Positions 44,648 through 57,887 of a DNA stretch of 64,000 nt are shown here, in pieces. The notes under the pieces were generated by a model, which was given only the letters and a program-made list of their open reading frames with translations, searched no databases and was not told where the DNA came from. Each line of letters starts with the position of its first letter. Position 1 is the stretch's first letter. Source of the stretch: Toxotes chatareus (lineage: Eukaryota; Chordata; Actinopteri; Toxotidae); the NCBI GenBank assembly GCA_016801885.1, contig CM028888.1:11951170-12015169 (forward strand), given 5' to 3'. The position numbers and the translations under genes were made by a program.

Positions 44648-47600
44648 AATGTATCAACATAACCACGCCACAGTGAAGCGACTGGGCATCAGATTTGCCA
44701 TGTACTGAGGTTTGAGCTCTTTCAAAATTAGCTGACCTTGCTACCAATATGCACTGCGAGCGGTGGCAGCCTCCCAAGAACCAACAGCATCAAAGTTGGC
44801 TCTGGCCCGTCAACTGTGCTTGGCATTCGTCGTGTCATATAAATGGGAGATGAAAAACTGTCTTCAGCACACAGTACAAATATCTGTGTAACCTGTTAGC
44901 CTGCACTGATGTCAGTCTACAACAATGGCTCAGTCAGTTTGAGTCACCATAACTGCAATGATTAAAATGAAGGTTTAATGTTCCAAGTGTCTTGATCAGT
45001 TAATTGGATGTCAGCAGATTAAATAGACACGACCTTCATATTATTGACAATGATGGCAAACACATTTGTCAAATGAATCAACAATGGATAATTGTTTTCT
45101 TTTGGTATTAACAGTTGTAGTGTCTTTGCTGAAATATGTTCAAACGTTGTGGGTAATTGTGATAATTGTGATATTGAAATAGATTGTGGTATGGTAATTG
45201 TTCTGGATATTCATGTTAATAAACCATTCAAATAAACAGATGTTAATGTTTGCTTTTGGGCAATCCAGTAAAAAGAATATCTGCAAAATCAAGGTAATCA
45301 ATTACATTTATGCATACAACTAATTTCTATTGCGTTGTGGTACATTCATTGTTACACAGTTTTTACTTTGTATTTTTATATTCAGAAAGAAAGAGTTTGT
45401 AGTTAGAAGTATAAATGCATGATACAAGCAGATGCTGTAAAATCACTACTGACCTTGTCCTTCTGATTTCCAGAACATTTTTTTTTAGAACTTAAGAAAT
45501 GAGCTCCTTGTAATTGGGACTTGTACATTTGCTGTCTCTGCTGTACCTGTCACTTGCAATATATATGCTGCTTTGAGTGATTTGACATGCCACATAATCC
45601 TTTATTTTTTAAATTTCTATCAGATGTCCAAACTGTAGTGAAGTGGGATCTTGCAATGAGCTTGAGTGCTTGTCAGAGTAATGGACAAGATGAGTGAGCG
45701 CAGTAATAGGTACAGGGTAAACAGGAACTCACAAAGAGAAGTAAAGAGAGAAGTAAACACACACTCCAAAGAGAAACCATGGAGAGAGGAAAACTCAAGT
45801 TCAGGAGAGTGATATGAAAAGAGAGAGGAGTGTTTAGATACACAGTTCTTCTGATGAAATGAAGAGAGGGTGGGGCTCAAGATGAGAGCCTTTGTTAACC
45901 GTTTTTCTGCTCTGGAGAACATTTTCTTGTGCTTGTTGATTAAAAGAAAAAACCCTCTCAGCAGCTTATTCTTAGCTGAACACCATTTTTGTTTCCATCC
46001 TTTAATCTCCTCATGGAAAGTATAAGACAACTGTCAATGTACAGGTTTAATTAATGACTAATTGCGTGCTTTGTTGTACAATGATAAGACACCCACAGCA
46101 GTTTATTTTCATGCGTGTGTGTATGTACCTGTGCATGAATGTCCATGTGGAATTCTGCAGTATTTATTAGAAAAAGATTGTAAGACTACTATTTATTTTT
46201 TTTAACCCAACCGCTCATCAATCATCTAAATGATGTGATGCCACAAGCATGTACTGACAGGCTCTGAGTGATGGATGATTGACAAGTGATGATTACCTGA
46301 GCTGAGGGGTGTTTCTGGTCCCGAGGGTAAACCTCTCTAGGGCTTTTACCTAGTTGGTTCAGATTGCAAGATGACTGGAGACGGACTGAGAGGAAAATAA
46401 ATTTACACTAAATAAATCAAATTCAGCTGTCAAAAAGATCAATTGTTTCTATGACCTTTGACTATATACATACAACAGTATTTGTGACTTTTATTAGAGC
46501 ACATTATTAACTGTGAACTCTTATGAAGCACGTTTCGGTCAATGTCTAAATGTACAGTAGGAGTTAGAAAGTCGTTTTGAAGCACTGCAGAACCACATCA
46601 TTTTAAAGTTCCCCATTCTGAAAAGGCAAATGCATTGTAAAAGGATATTAGCAGCATTAGCCATGTATGAAATGTTACTTACCATTCAAAACTAGCAGCT
46701 GCTGCACAATGTTCACAGTAGATTTTCTTCACATTTTAACTTCATAGCTTAAATAACACACAATGTAAACTGCCATTAATGAATTTTATCATGAATGCGG
46801 AAGTTGGATGTATATCAAAACTAGAACTCATTTGAATGCAGAAAACATTTAAAATGTACATAAATTTACATTGACTTTTGTTTTACTTGCATTACTTTTG
46901 TTTCACTCATGAACTGATAATGTTTTTATGTGGTCATTAAAGCCATAATTTTGTTTTGACATTTACTGTGAGACTGTAAGTGGTTTACTGAAATTGTTAA
47001 GAGCATACATTTTTAAAATTAAATCACATTTTCAGATATTACCGCAATCTTCCCAAAAAAGGGACCTTTACAGCTTTGATTTACTGTAAAACACTGTCAG
47101 TCCTTTAAGAGCTCAGATAATCAATTTTAAAGTGACAAAATATCTTCAGTTCACATAATCAAAAGCCGGCAGTGCAGCAAATGTCACCAGGAAGTGGAAC
47201 ACTTGAAAAAGGCAGAGTAAAGGTTTGGTTTTACAGGAGTAACTTCATACTCCTTTTTCCACCACCCAATTTGCTGAGCATCTCTGACACTGTGACCCTT
47301 CTTTTATTAAGAGTCTGAGCAGCGTAAGAGGGGACAGTGTTTCTTTGAGCTGGCAGGCCCACTCAATAGAGAGAAGGTAATAAAACGAATTTGAAAGAAA
47401 AGCTGAAAACAAGAAGAGAGCTGGATTGAGTTGAGTCGAGCAGCAGCGGGTGGACTGACCAAGAAGTGAAAAGGCTTCTACCTGACAGGTTATTGATTGG
47501 CTCAAACTTCCCAAAAGGACCCTGGGAGACTTTTAAAGGGACAAACAGATGCTACTTGCTCAGGCAACCCCACCTCTTTCTTCTCAACACATGACATTGT

Positions 47601-48881
47601 TTGAAAACTTGATGGCATTTGAGATAGTTAGAAAAGTGTGGATCAATGGAATGAACTCGAATAAAGAACTGGCACTGTATGACAACACTGTTCTCCACCA
47701 GCACATCTTTTAACAAAATCAAAGGGCTTCCCAGCGACAGCTAGTCTGACAGTCTGTCAGTGTTTAACTCTGACACGCTTTAACACTGACCACTAAGGGA
47801 CTGTACAGAAATTATTGGGGGAGGTGAAGTTGTGGTGTGGTGTGGGATGAACTCTTTGTTTCACTTTGTCAAAGAACAAATCCCTGCAGGGTTAAAAAAA
47901 CAAAACAAAACAAACAAAAAAAAAAAACCCCACAACATCCTCCACACAAAATATCACAATAATATAATAGTGTTAGACTGGTACAACTTGTTCAGTTGTG
48001 TATGCCAATTTAAACCTTAATATCCAGTTGGAGTCTGTGCCCCACCAATGCGTGCACCGGTAAAGCAAAGCAACTAGAGGCAGAACTTTCATCCTCTCTA
48101 AATGGCAAAGTGCAACTTTATGAATGGCACAGGCTTTTTGATGTAACTATTTATGAGTAATTATGATGCTAAAATAATTGCATGTCAATTACATTTCTCT
48201 TTAAAATGTGATAAATTATAGTGTAATTTCAGAGCCACGTCATGAGATGAAAGGAATGACCTTTCAGGATGCCACCGCTGAAAAGACACATAATTTCCCA
48301 GGAAGAATAGTGATGATTCTAAGCTGCCACAAGCTGTGCTTTGTCTTGGCAGAAATTACTTAAAATGGTCAATGCTTTCTGTAGGAAAAAAAGCCACATG
48401 AAAAATCTGGGGACCTAAATTAGATCATTAAAGTACAGTAGAATATTGTTTAGTTGGAAAGGTTAATCATTCCTTATTTGTCATGGAATGCACTGACACA
48501 TTCATGTAAGTGGACAAACATACTGTGTACATTTTGTGAGTCCATTAAAATTCTGTTACTACCTTTGCTGCAGTCTCCACTCGGTTTTCAAAAATCCATT
48601 TTCCTTGTGGCATCTTTCAATTAATCTGTCTACAATATGATTGTTGATGTGCGTGTACGTGTGTGTGTGTATCGCAGCGCGTCTCAGCTTGTGTGTTTTT
48701 GTGTGTTTCGAGATTAGAAAAAGCAAGAAATCAAGTTGTAAAACTGAAAACGTTTTCAATTTCTAGTTTCTGAAAGATGAATAAGAAAAAGTGAATATGT
48801 GAAACCTGCTTCGACATGCTTTTTAATGACCTGCTGAAGACTCTGTCCTCCTTTATCCTTAGATTTCAACCACAGAGTGAT

Positions 48882-48923
48882 ACAATGATATAAGGTCAAC
48901 AATATTCCACCTTGTATCATTGT
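48882..48923. repeat. Imperfect inverted repeat, 15-bp arms
   Basis: ACAATGATATAAGGT (48882-48896) pairs with ACCTTGTATCATTGT (48909-48923) with one difference, which would be a G-U pair on one strand. The loop is 12 bases. Confidence 0.85.
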
Positions 48924-51900
48924 TAATTTTTGTGAGTTTAACATTAAAATAACAGACAAGCAAAAAAGATGAAGTAAGAACTTTTCAAAGATATAAATTC
49001 AGTTACAATCTGTTATTATTTAATAGTTTAATATTTCATAATGTACATGCAAAAAGTTGGTCAGCATCAACCTTGGTGAGACTAAGAGGTTTTCTAGTAT
49101 CTTTCTAGTATCTCTGTGGAAAACATGTCCACAGAAATGCACAGTAAATACAAGCATTGTATTCATGTCTTTTTCTTTTTGCTGCAGAACTTTACATACC
49201 CACTGTTGTGTCCGATGACACACCCTGATTCCTGATGGACTCTCAGGTGGAGTCCCAGTAGTATTGGTGAGAAAAAATGCATAACAGAAGAGGCTTGAGA
49301 ATTGTAGATCAGAGACTTATCTCTGAATAAGAAATGTGAAATCCAGAAGCTTCTTTTTTGAGACTGATCAGTTTATTGGCGCAGGTCCCAGACCACGGAG
49401 GTGCCTTCAGTTTTGAGACCTCAGACACAAGTCCCAGCTCTTGTTTATTATTGTGCCACGATTAAACCTCCAATTTCTGATACAGTTTGATTTTTCAGCT
49501 GCCTAGTGGACCGTTTTAAGTCAAAAAGGTCAGCTCGGTCTTTAGCCGACGATTAATGGTGCAGTTTATTTTCAGCAAACAGGACCAACAAGAAAGCTGA
49601 AAAGTATTGGATTACATTATGTGAAATAGGTATTAAGCCTATACAGGCAGTTGCAGTTGTGGTATAATGTAGTTTTGAGAGTGATGTTGAGAATAGGTGT
49701 GCAGTGTGCTCGTTTCTGAGGCGTCTGCAGGTGTCAAAGGCAGAAACATTTGTAAATTCCTCTGTTGCAAATCCTAATGAAACATCTAAGTCTGGTTTTA
49801 ACATACGGGCTTAAAGAAGTAGCATCAAAGACAGATGCAATGGTAAATGTGGTTGCGTTAGCATACTTTATAAGCACCCTCTTTGATCGCTCACAAAGAA
49901 ATTGTGCTAAAACATCATCCATCTCCTCTGATTAGAGCTTTGTGTGGCAGACAGTGCATGCAAGGCATGTGTGCGCACACAGCCCACAATCATAAACACA
50001 CACACACACACACAAAATATACACTCACACACATACACAGACGATTCGTTCCACCTCACAAAAACATGTCCTAACTCAACTTATCTCGCAACTCATCCAT
50101 AATCAAAACTGACAGTCCTTGCCTCCACCTTCCCCCTCCTCACCTCCCCTACCTCTCCCACCTACCCACCTTCTGCTCTCACATCCCAAAATACCAGACT
50201 GCTGAACACTAGACTCTCCCTGTAAGCCCCAGGCCAATTAGTGTGGTGTTGCAGCATTGTTATCTGCCTGTCATGGTGGGTTTCTCCTGCCCGCTCTGCG
50301 TTTGTGGCACCACAAACTGCTGCTGCTGGGCCACAGGCAGCTCGAGAGCTGGGGACGAGATGGATGAGGAGGAGAGGAAGAAAAGAAAGGGTATGTGAGG
50401 AGTGGGAGAAATTGTTATATTTAAGAAGGGGTGACTCTCGAAAAATGACAAAGTTTTTGACTAATATTGTGCACAATGTTGTATCCAGTCATGCTTTCTT
50501 TCTCTGTTCCCATGCCATATACATAATGAGAAAACACCCCACAGAGGGAAGGAAAAGGTTCCTGAAAACAAACACCAAGCCTTTAAAATGCAATTTTTCT
50601 CGATATCAACATTACATTTTTCAGGATAGAAAACCGTCCTGTTATGGGATGGAGATGGAGGAAAAGGAGGAGGAGGGAGGTTAAGGTTGTGGGCTGTGAA
50701 CTGAGTCATTTCTAGTAAGACCTTCATGTACAGAGCTTGGCTAGCACAAAGGCGAAGTGTGTTCACTGGTGTGTTCCCAGAACTGTAGTGGTTAAAAGAA
50801 AGGTTGAGTAAACCCTTACCTCAGTTACTCTATTGCTACATGGATGAGAAGATGGAGCTTCTTCACATACTGCTCTCATCATGTCAAACATCATCCCTTT
50901 TTTTTTTTAATATATCTGGCAGTGCATGAAGCAGTGTTACTGAAAGATAGTCAGATAGTGTTAATTACAGCAATTGTGGATTAAAAGCATAATGGCATAA
51001 TAACGTGGGTATAAGCAATGGAGTTGACATTTAAATAACTTGAACTATGGTGCTACAGCTACTGTGAAGCAGCAACAAGCTGAGTGTGGTTAAAATAACA
51101 CTAATAGCCTTATTTAGGTGCAAATGCAATGTCAGAATTTGAGAGTTGGGTAAAGGGTATTTATGGGCTTTCACCCTCCACTACAGCTCTGTGTGTCCCT
51201 TTGAATTAAAAAAAAAAAAATCCATTGCAACACAAAAAAATATTTAACTGCTACATACTGTAGAGGTGTTGCAAAAGTACTTAGCTATTCCCTTGCCTGA
51301 CCAAAAATGAGGTTGTCAAACACTGAGGTGAGACAAGAGTTAGTGACACTGGCAGCCAGGGCCAAGGAAAAATTCTCTCCCCAACCCAGCTCAGAGAGTT
51401 GCCTCAAGCCAGCCATGAGGTAGAGCTACAGTAGCAAATGCCGGCGTTGAAGCCACCACTTGCGAGTGAGATGATGATGCTCACACATTCAGAGAGTTGT
51501 GCTGACAACCGCCTGCCAATGGCTTCAGTGATCAGCAGGAATAATGATGTGTGAATGTGTGCCATCGTAATAACTTCTATTTCGCCTTCTACTCTGAAGA
51601 CAACCAGAACACTAGGAAACAGGGGAGGCATGTCACGACGTGGTGTCATGTGTGTCTCCGAGGGAAACACTTGCGGTGAGACATTGACACCTGGAAGTTT
51701 GAGAAAGAGAGATTGTTTCTTTTTATACTAAAAGGCATGCACCGCCGATGGCTTTCTAAATGTGTCTGAGTTTCTCCATGTCCGAAAAGTTATTCTAAAA
51801 CTTGGCATATGTGTAATTCCCTCTCTTTGAGAGCAATATCCTGTCATTTAGAGAATAAAGGAATGATCAAAGCATTGTAAAATGACATAAAACTGATGTA

Positions 51901-52230
51901 TTGCTCACAGACAAGCACAATTAATGCATACGCAGCCTGCTCTTATGAGGCCCCTGGCACAAGGCCTCCCCTGTGCAGCATCAAACACAAATTCTTGCTG
52001 AATAATTTTGACCGTGTAACAGAAATATGTGGCTGTTTTCTAATAGAGTAATATAACAAGTCCTGTTGCTGTCAGTTAAACATCTCAGGGTGGAAAAAAA
52101 AATGCTGTTGACAAGTTATCTGTACCCCACATCCTGATGCAGCTGATCTAGGGAAATCACATCAACATGAGATGTAAAAATGAGAACATGAATTAATCTA
52201 TAATTAATACATGTGTGAATTCTGTACATA

Positions 52231-53025
52231 CAGTGGAAACGGAAAGTATTCAAACCCCCTTAAAGTTCATTTTTTTCCTCATTAATGTACACACAGCACC
52301 CCATATTGACAGAGAAACCCAAAATTGTTGAAATTTTTGCAGATTTATTAAAAAAGAAAAAGTGAAATATCACACAGCCATAAGTATTCAGACCCTTTGC
52401 TGTGACACATATATTTAACTCGGGTGCTTTCCATTTCTTCTGATCATCCTTGAGATGGTTCTACACCTTCATTGGAGTCCAGCTGTGTTTGATTACACTG
52501 ATTGGACTTGATTAGGAAGGCCACACACCTGTCTATGTACGACCTTACAGCTCACAGTGCATGTCAGAGCAAATGAGAATCATGAGCTCAAAGGAACTGC
52601 CTTAAGGTCCCTAAGAGCACAGTGGCCTCCATAATCCTTAAATGGAAGACGTTTGGGATGACCAGATCCCTTCCTAGAGCTGGCCGTCCGGGCCAAACTG
52701 AGCAATCGGGGGAGAAGAGCCTTGGTGAGAGAGGTAAAGAAGAACCCAATGGCTGAGCTCCAGAGATGCAGTCGGGAGATGGGAGAAACTGCAGCCCTCC
52801 ACCAGTTTGGGGCCTTATGGCAGAGTGGCCTGATGGAAGCCTCTCCTCAGTGCAAGACACATGAAAGCCTGCATGGAGTTTAAAAACACCTGAAGGACTC
52901 CAAGATGGTGAGAAATAAGATTCTCTGGTCTGATGAGACCAAGATAGAACTTTTTGGCCTTTTTGGCTGCAATATAACAAAGAATGAAAAATTTAAGGGG
53001 GTCTGAATACTTTCTGTACCCACTG
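52231..53025 (+). mobile_element. Internally deleted Tc1-like transposon
   Basis: Bounded by TA on both sides (52229-52230 and 53026-53027), the Tc1/mariner target duplication. Terminal inverted repeats start CAGTGGAAACGGAAAGTATT and, on the other strand, CAGTGGGTACAGAAAGTATT, and continue into ACCCCCTTAAA. Inside, remnants read like Tc1 transposase: a DNA-binding part around 52610-52760 with an AGRP-like string (GCTGGCCGTCCGGGCC), and LWSDETKIELFG of the DDE domain near 52925-52960. At 795 bp it is about half a full element, with frames broken, so it is not autonomous. Confidence 0.88.
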
Positions 53026-56000
53026 TATCATGGTTGCTACACATGGTTTCATTCTCAACCTACTTTTAATTCTCTTCTCTGCAATTAATGTCTCTGTATT
53101 TAAATCATGGGGCTCAAAGTCATGACAGAAACAGAGGGCAGGGGAGGGCTGCTAAAAGCTGCTCACTTCTTGATAATAATTTGCAAATCTTATTTTTCTT
53201 TAGTAGTTTTAGAATTCCCCATGACAAAATGTGACTTTCAGAGGAATTCTTCCCCATTCTCTCAAATGTAATTCTGAAAAAATCAGACCTTGGAGTCCCA
53301 CAGCTCTCCGTTGAACTTTACTCGGTCGAGAGACATTTATGCTGCTTAAATTTCACATCCAGGCATTTTTGCAACATGCAGAGGAGGTAGAGAAGAGGAA
53401 TACCAATACCAGTGCACAGTATCCCATGTAACTATGTGTTACGGTATTAAGGACAAGTGACTATGGAGCAAACTTTCTTTCATATTTGGATATGGAACGA
53501 GGATTGACAAACGAGAGATGGGACTTTCTGTTGTCACTGGTTTTATCAAGTGGGTACCTCCCACTTACTCACTTTCATCTTCTATATTTTAGTTTTTCTT
53601 TTTTAAGCAGTAGCCCACACAAATTCCAAGAGATTTTGTTAAAAAGGAGCCCACCAAAGGGAGCCATCCATCGTCAGTGTTGATCAGACTTGTACCCGTC
53701 TACAAGAGAGGCTGACATTAAATCCGAATCCTGCAGGACCAATCAGATTGCCTTGGGACAAGAGTGATACTGTGTTTTGTATGTTGGATTTGGACCAGAC
53801 AAGGCTTAGTTTGAGCCTGGGGAGCGGATGAAAGTTGGGAGAAAATTTACATTTGCATGCGATTAGAAGTCATATTTATTTATATCACTGACAGTTGTGT
53901 TATATGCCACAGATTTTTCAGCACAGGGTTAGCATATGTAACTATTCATTTAACATAAATTCTGAAAGTCTGTGATACATCAGTTGTTTTCATAAATTGG
54001 TGTATGTTAAGGCAGTTCCAGAGAAGAAGGCACAACTACTAATCTACTCAAGACAAGCATATAAAATGGTTCTGTACTTTTCCCCGAAATTCCATTTTAC
54101 CATTATGAGTTTCACCGTGCACACAAGAACAAAAATTATAATTGTTTGACTACCTGCCAGTCTGTGACCACAACTTTTCTATTACAACGCTAATAACCTA
54201 CTGTATGTTCTAGAGTTGAAATTTATTTCTGTGTTTTTTTTTAACTCCAACTTGTAATTTCTTTTCTAAGCCAGAGTCACCGCTTGCCCTTTCTGGCCCT
54301 GTCCACAAATCTCTAAACTCATATACATGCGGCTTTCAAATCCATGAAGAGTACTTTGCTCTCATCTACCATTCCTCTTGTACCAGGGTGACTTCTACAG
54401 AGTAAACAGACAGCCGAGTGTTGGACTTTAATTCAGAGCCAGACCTCAGACTGCAGCTGACAGTCTCCAGTGGGACTGCAAGTTGCTTTCATTTGTCTGC
54501 ATGAATCCTCCAGCCCCTTTTCTCCCTCAACTGTCTTAACGTGCACCTACTCAATAATAAATTCTTACTGAGTTCAGCATAAGTTTCAACTCTGTCCACT
54601 ATTATGGCTAATAGCTATAGAAACTCATTTGTGCTTATGCCTACTGGTCTTCTGAACACGAGGGGCAGGGTGTAGGTTGATGCTTTCTGTAATGGGACCT
54701 TGAGTTGTGATGGGTGTGATACCCACTGTTGTAACTGTTATTGGGGCAATTTGTATGCAATTTCATGTGCTATGTACCTATACATCGTGTGTTTATATTA
54801 TAATTTTTAATGTGCCATATGTGCCTTTTTTTTGTCTATTCTGTGTCTATTTTTGCACCTCAAATCACCCTCCAGGGCAAAAATGAAGGTGAACTTATAG
54901 TAACTTGTTCATATTGTTCTCTAAGATAAAAAGCTTTTATCCAGAGTTCAAGCAGGAAGATAATTATCATTCTAATTTCCTCATCACGCGTGGTCTCCAC
55001 CTCTTAATCATCATCCAGTCAACTCAGTGGGTTATGTGCACAAGCTTTTCTGTCAGCCAATAATCTTGCTAGCTGAGGGGTACTTGTGCTATTTTAAATG
55101 TCAGTGTCTCTTGGCTGTCACTGCAGTGTACGGTGCTATGACCCTCTATCTCGCCACCTCCACTTATGTCAAGGGCCCATCAATAGTTCCGCAGGAGGAG
55201 GCCTCTCCAGAATGGATGCAAACAGCTGTTATTCACTGTTATCAGTCCCAACAGTAAAAGATTTCTGTTTACCGTCAGTTGCTGCTGCCAGGGAAAAACA
55301 CTAAATGTATCCCAGATATTTCAGCAACAGGCTGATGTGCTCACATGAAGGTAAACCACAGTCCAATAATGAATCCAGAATTACTTTGGTCTTTTAGACA
55401 ATACCATCCTCTTCCTCTCTGTACTTTCCCTGCTTATTTATTGTGCCACTCAGGCATCTTCTTAGACACACACTGTTGCTTACCTCAGGTAATGTATTTG
55501 TTCTAGTACTTCTTTACAGGGGTTGTTTTGCTCCACAAAGATGTGCCTTTGTGCTGGTGTTGTTGCTCTTGCCCTGCAACAGCGCTGTTTGATGAACTGT
55601 TCCTTTAGGGCTCATTGTGCCTTTGAAGAGTGCTAAATTGCAGTCCAGTCCAGTTTGATTTTGTGCTATAGGAATTCTTTGACTAAGGCTGAGCCAAAGT
55701 CAACCAAAAAAAAAACAAAAAAAAACTTTCCTATACTGTGTGTGGGAGAAAATGGAGGAGCATTTTTAAAGCGGAGGAGTAAGAGACCCATGAATAGTAG
55801 TAAGCCTCATTACTTTGGTAAATGGGTAAATGCCCCATGGCCTGTACCACCTACAGTATGCCAGCTGCAGGAGCAAATTGGTCTCCAGGGATTCATAGAC
55901 AGCTGTGTGTCTGTGTGTGTCTGTGTGTCTGTGTGTTTGTCAGAAAGAGTGTGAGAGTGAGAGAAATAATGATTGGCAGAGAAGCAACTACAAAGGACTA

Positions 56001-57750
56001 AAGTCACACAAATAAACACATTTATTAACTTGCTAATGACAAAGCAAAAGAACATTGGCTGCCTGTGTGACTCATTTTATTCTCTGGCCCCATTTAAAAC
56101 AAGAAGTCTTTTTCTTTACCTTCAAACTTCTTTGAAACCCTTCAAACTTTCTGCAACAATGTCAGGAACAGTTTTGAGCGAGGAGAAATGTAGCCCCACT
56201 GCCATTTAATTGTGCTCAACTTTTTTATTTCATGTAGCAACACTGAGTTTGTTAATGTGCTGGCTTTTTCCCCAGCTTTTTGCATACACATCATAGCTAT
56301 TAGACTTTGTGCTATTACATAGTTAAGCTGGCATCACTCTTGCAACCACAGTTCATGTTTCTTTGATCAAATATATCTTCAACATTAACAGATGATGTAC
56401 AGATTGGCATTATATGTGGCGTGCACTTTTGTTCCCGACAAGAACAAAGGAATCCTTTTGATGATCCCCTTTTGATGTCTTAGCAGACATCTGCTAAGGC
56501 TGAAAAATATTTCCACTTAGATGTTAGTTTATTAGTCATCATTTTACAGAATGATTACAGAAAAATTATACAAGTCTAAAATAGACATTATTTTCAAAGA
56601 TAAACATTATAATCAGCATAGTTAGAATATACGGTATGACCAAGTCTGTAGGTTTCGATAGGCTTCTTTCTCCTGGCAGTACCAACATTCATATCAAATT
56701 TATATGTTTTTGACTGATGGGTCAAGATAGAAAATATGTAATAAGTGTTTTGTTTCTGCTAGGACAAAGTTAATTAAGCCATCAGTTATTAAATATGCTG
56801 GTCAGAGGCAAACAGGTATGTGTTCATTTTGGAAGTTATTTACACCTCAGCTGACATATGAGGAAGCTTAGTAAAGATCAAACTCTTTCATTAATATTTT
56901 GTTGTAAACATTTTTTATTCATGGGTGTGGGTGGGTTTTGTGATTAGAAATGATTCAGGGTTAAATCTTTAGGTCATAATACAATCTTCAACTCAGAGCT
57001 CAGTGAGAGAAAAAAATCACACATTTGGTTTGCTATCAGTACATCTGCATGTCACTCTGTTGTCCTTGGTTTTTATCTAAAAATCCTCTTTGCTGTTTCA
57101 AGGAGAGCTGGTAAAGTGCTATATGGTGCTTTTATAATTATGCTAGCCACAGTATCTATGGCAACATCTCACCAGTCATTCGATGAGCTCTTGTGTCTAC
57201 AGTCTAAAATTGTATTATGTGTTGTGACAGCATCACTTGCAAGAGTTGGAACAATGTTAACTGGTCAACTAACAAATGGACACGTGGCACTGTAGTATTC
57301 ATTGCTTTGTGTTAACAATTGCTTCGGTTTTCATCTTGAGTGAAAAAGAAATTCTTCACTTGCCCTTGTTAAATGTGTGCAGCTCAGTATTCAGCTGCTT
57401 TTGGCTTCCCTTTTCCCACAGCCATCTCTAATTTTCAGGCAGCGCTAGAGAGTTCACCATCAAGGTCAGGAAGTACAGTCAGTCTGAACAGATATTTACA
57501 GAGACCAACAAAAGGGATGTGAGCGAGAGGGGGGAGAGAAAGAGACAGAGAGGGGGAGCTTGAACCAAAGGGAGACTTTTTTTTGGTATTGTGTGTTTAA
57601 GGAGACCTCAGTACAGACAACATTCCCAAAAAAGCCTTTTCACTCCTGTGAGCCAGACAGATACACTAAGTCTTTGCTTTTGAAAGTGATGAAAGGTGGA
57701 AGTAGTCACACCAAGAAAAGCACAAATAAATTCTTACCACCAGGCCTCAG

Positions 57751-57801
57751 ACACTCACAGACACACACACACACAGACAGACAGACACAGACACAGACAC
57801 A

Positions 57802-57886
<85 letters not shown>
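57751..57886. repeat. Compound (CA)n/(ACAG)n microsatellite
   Basis: Starts with mixed ACAC, ACAG and ACAGAC units, then about 40 uninterrupted CA units to 57886. It is the longest simple repeat in the window and likely highly polymorphic. Confidence 0.95.

Positions 57887-57887
<1 letters not shown>

Larger units (their letters stand above)
42111..52228. other. Non-coding stretch
   Basis: No exon recognised. It holds a GC-richer island (about 42860-43140), a perfect 18-bp inverted repeat (44606-44647), a second imperfect one (48882-48923) and short microsatellites. Several long stop-free frames look like chance or repeat products. Confidence 0.5.

Noticed and set aside
52588..52980. 130-codon frame on the minus strand
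   Set aside because: It is antisense to the remnant Tc1 transposase and has no independent support.
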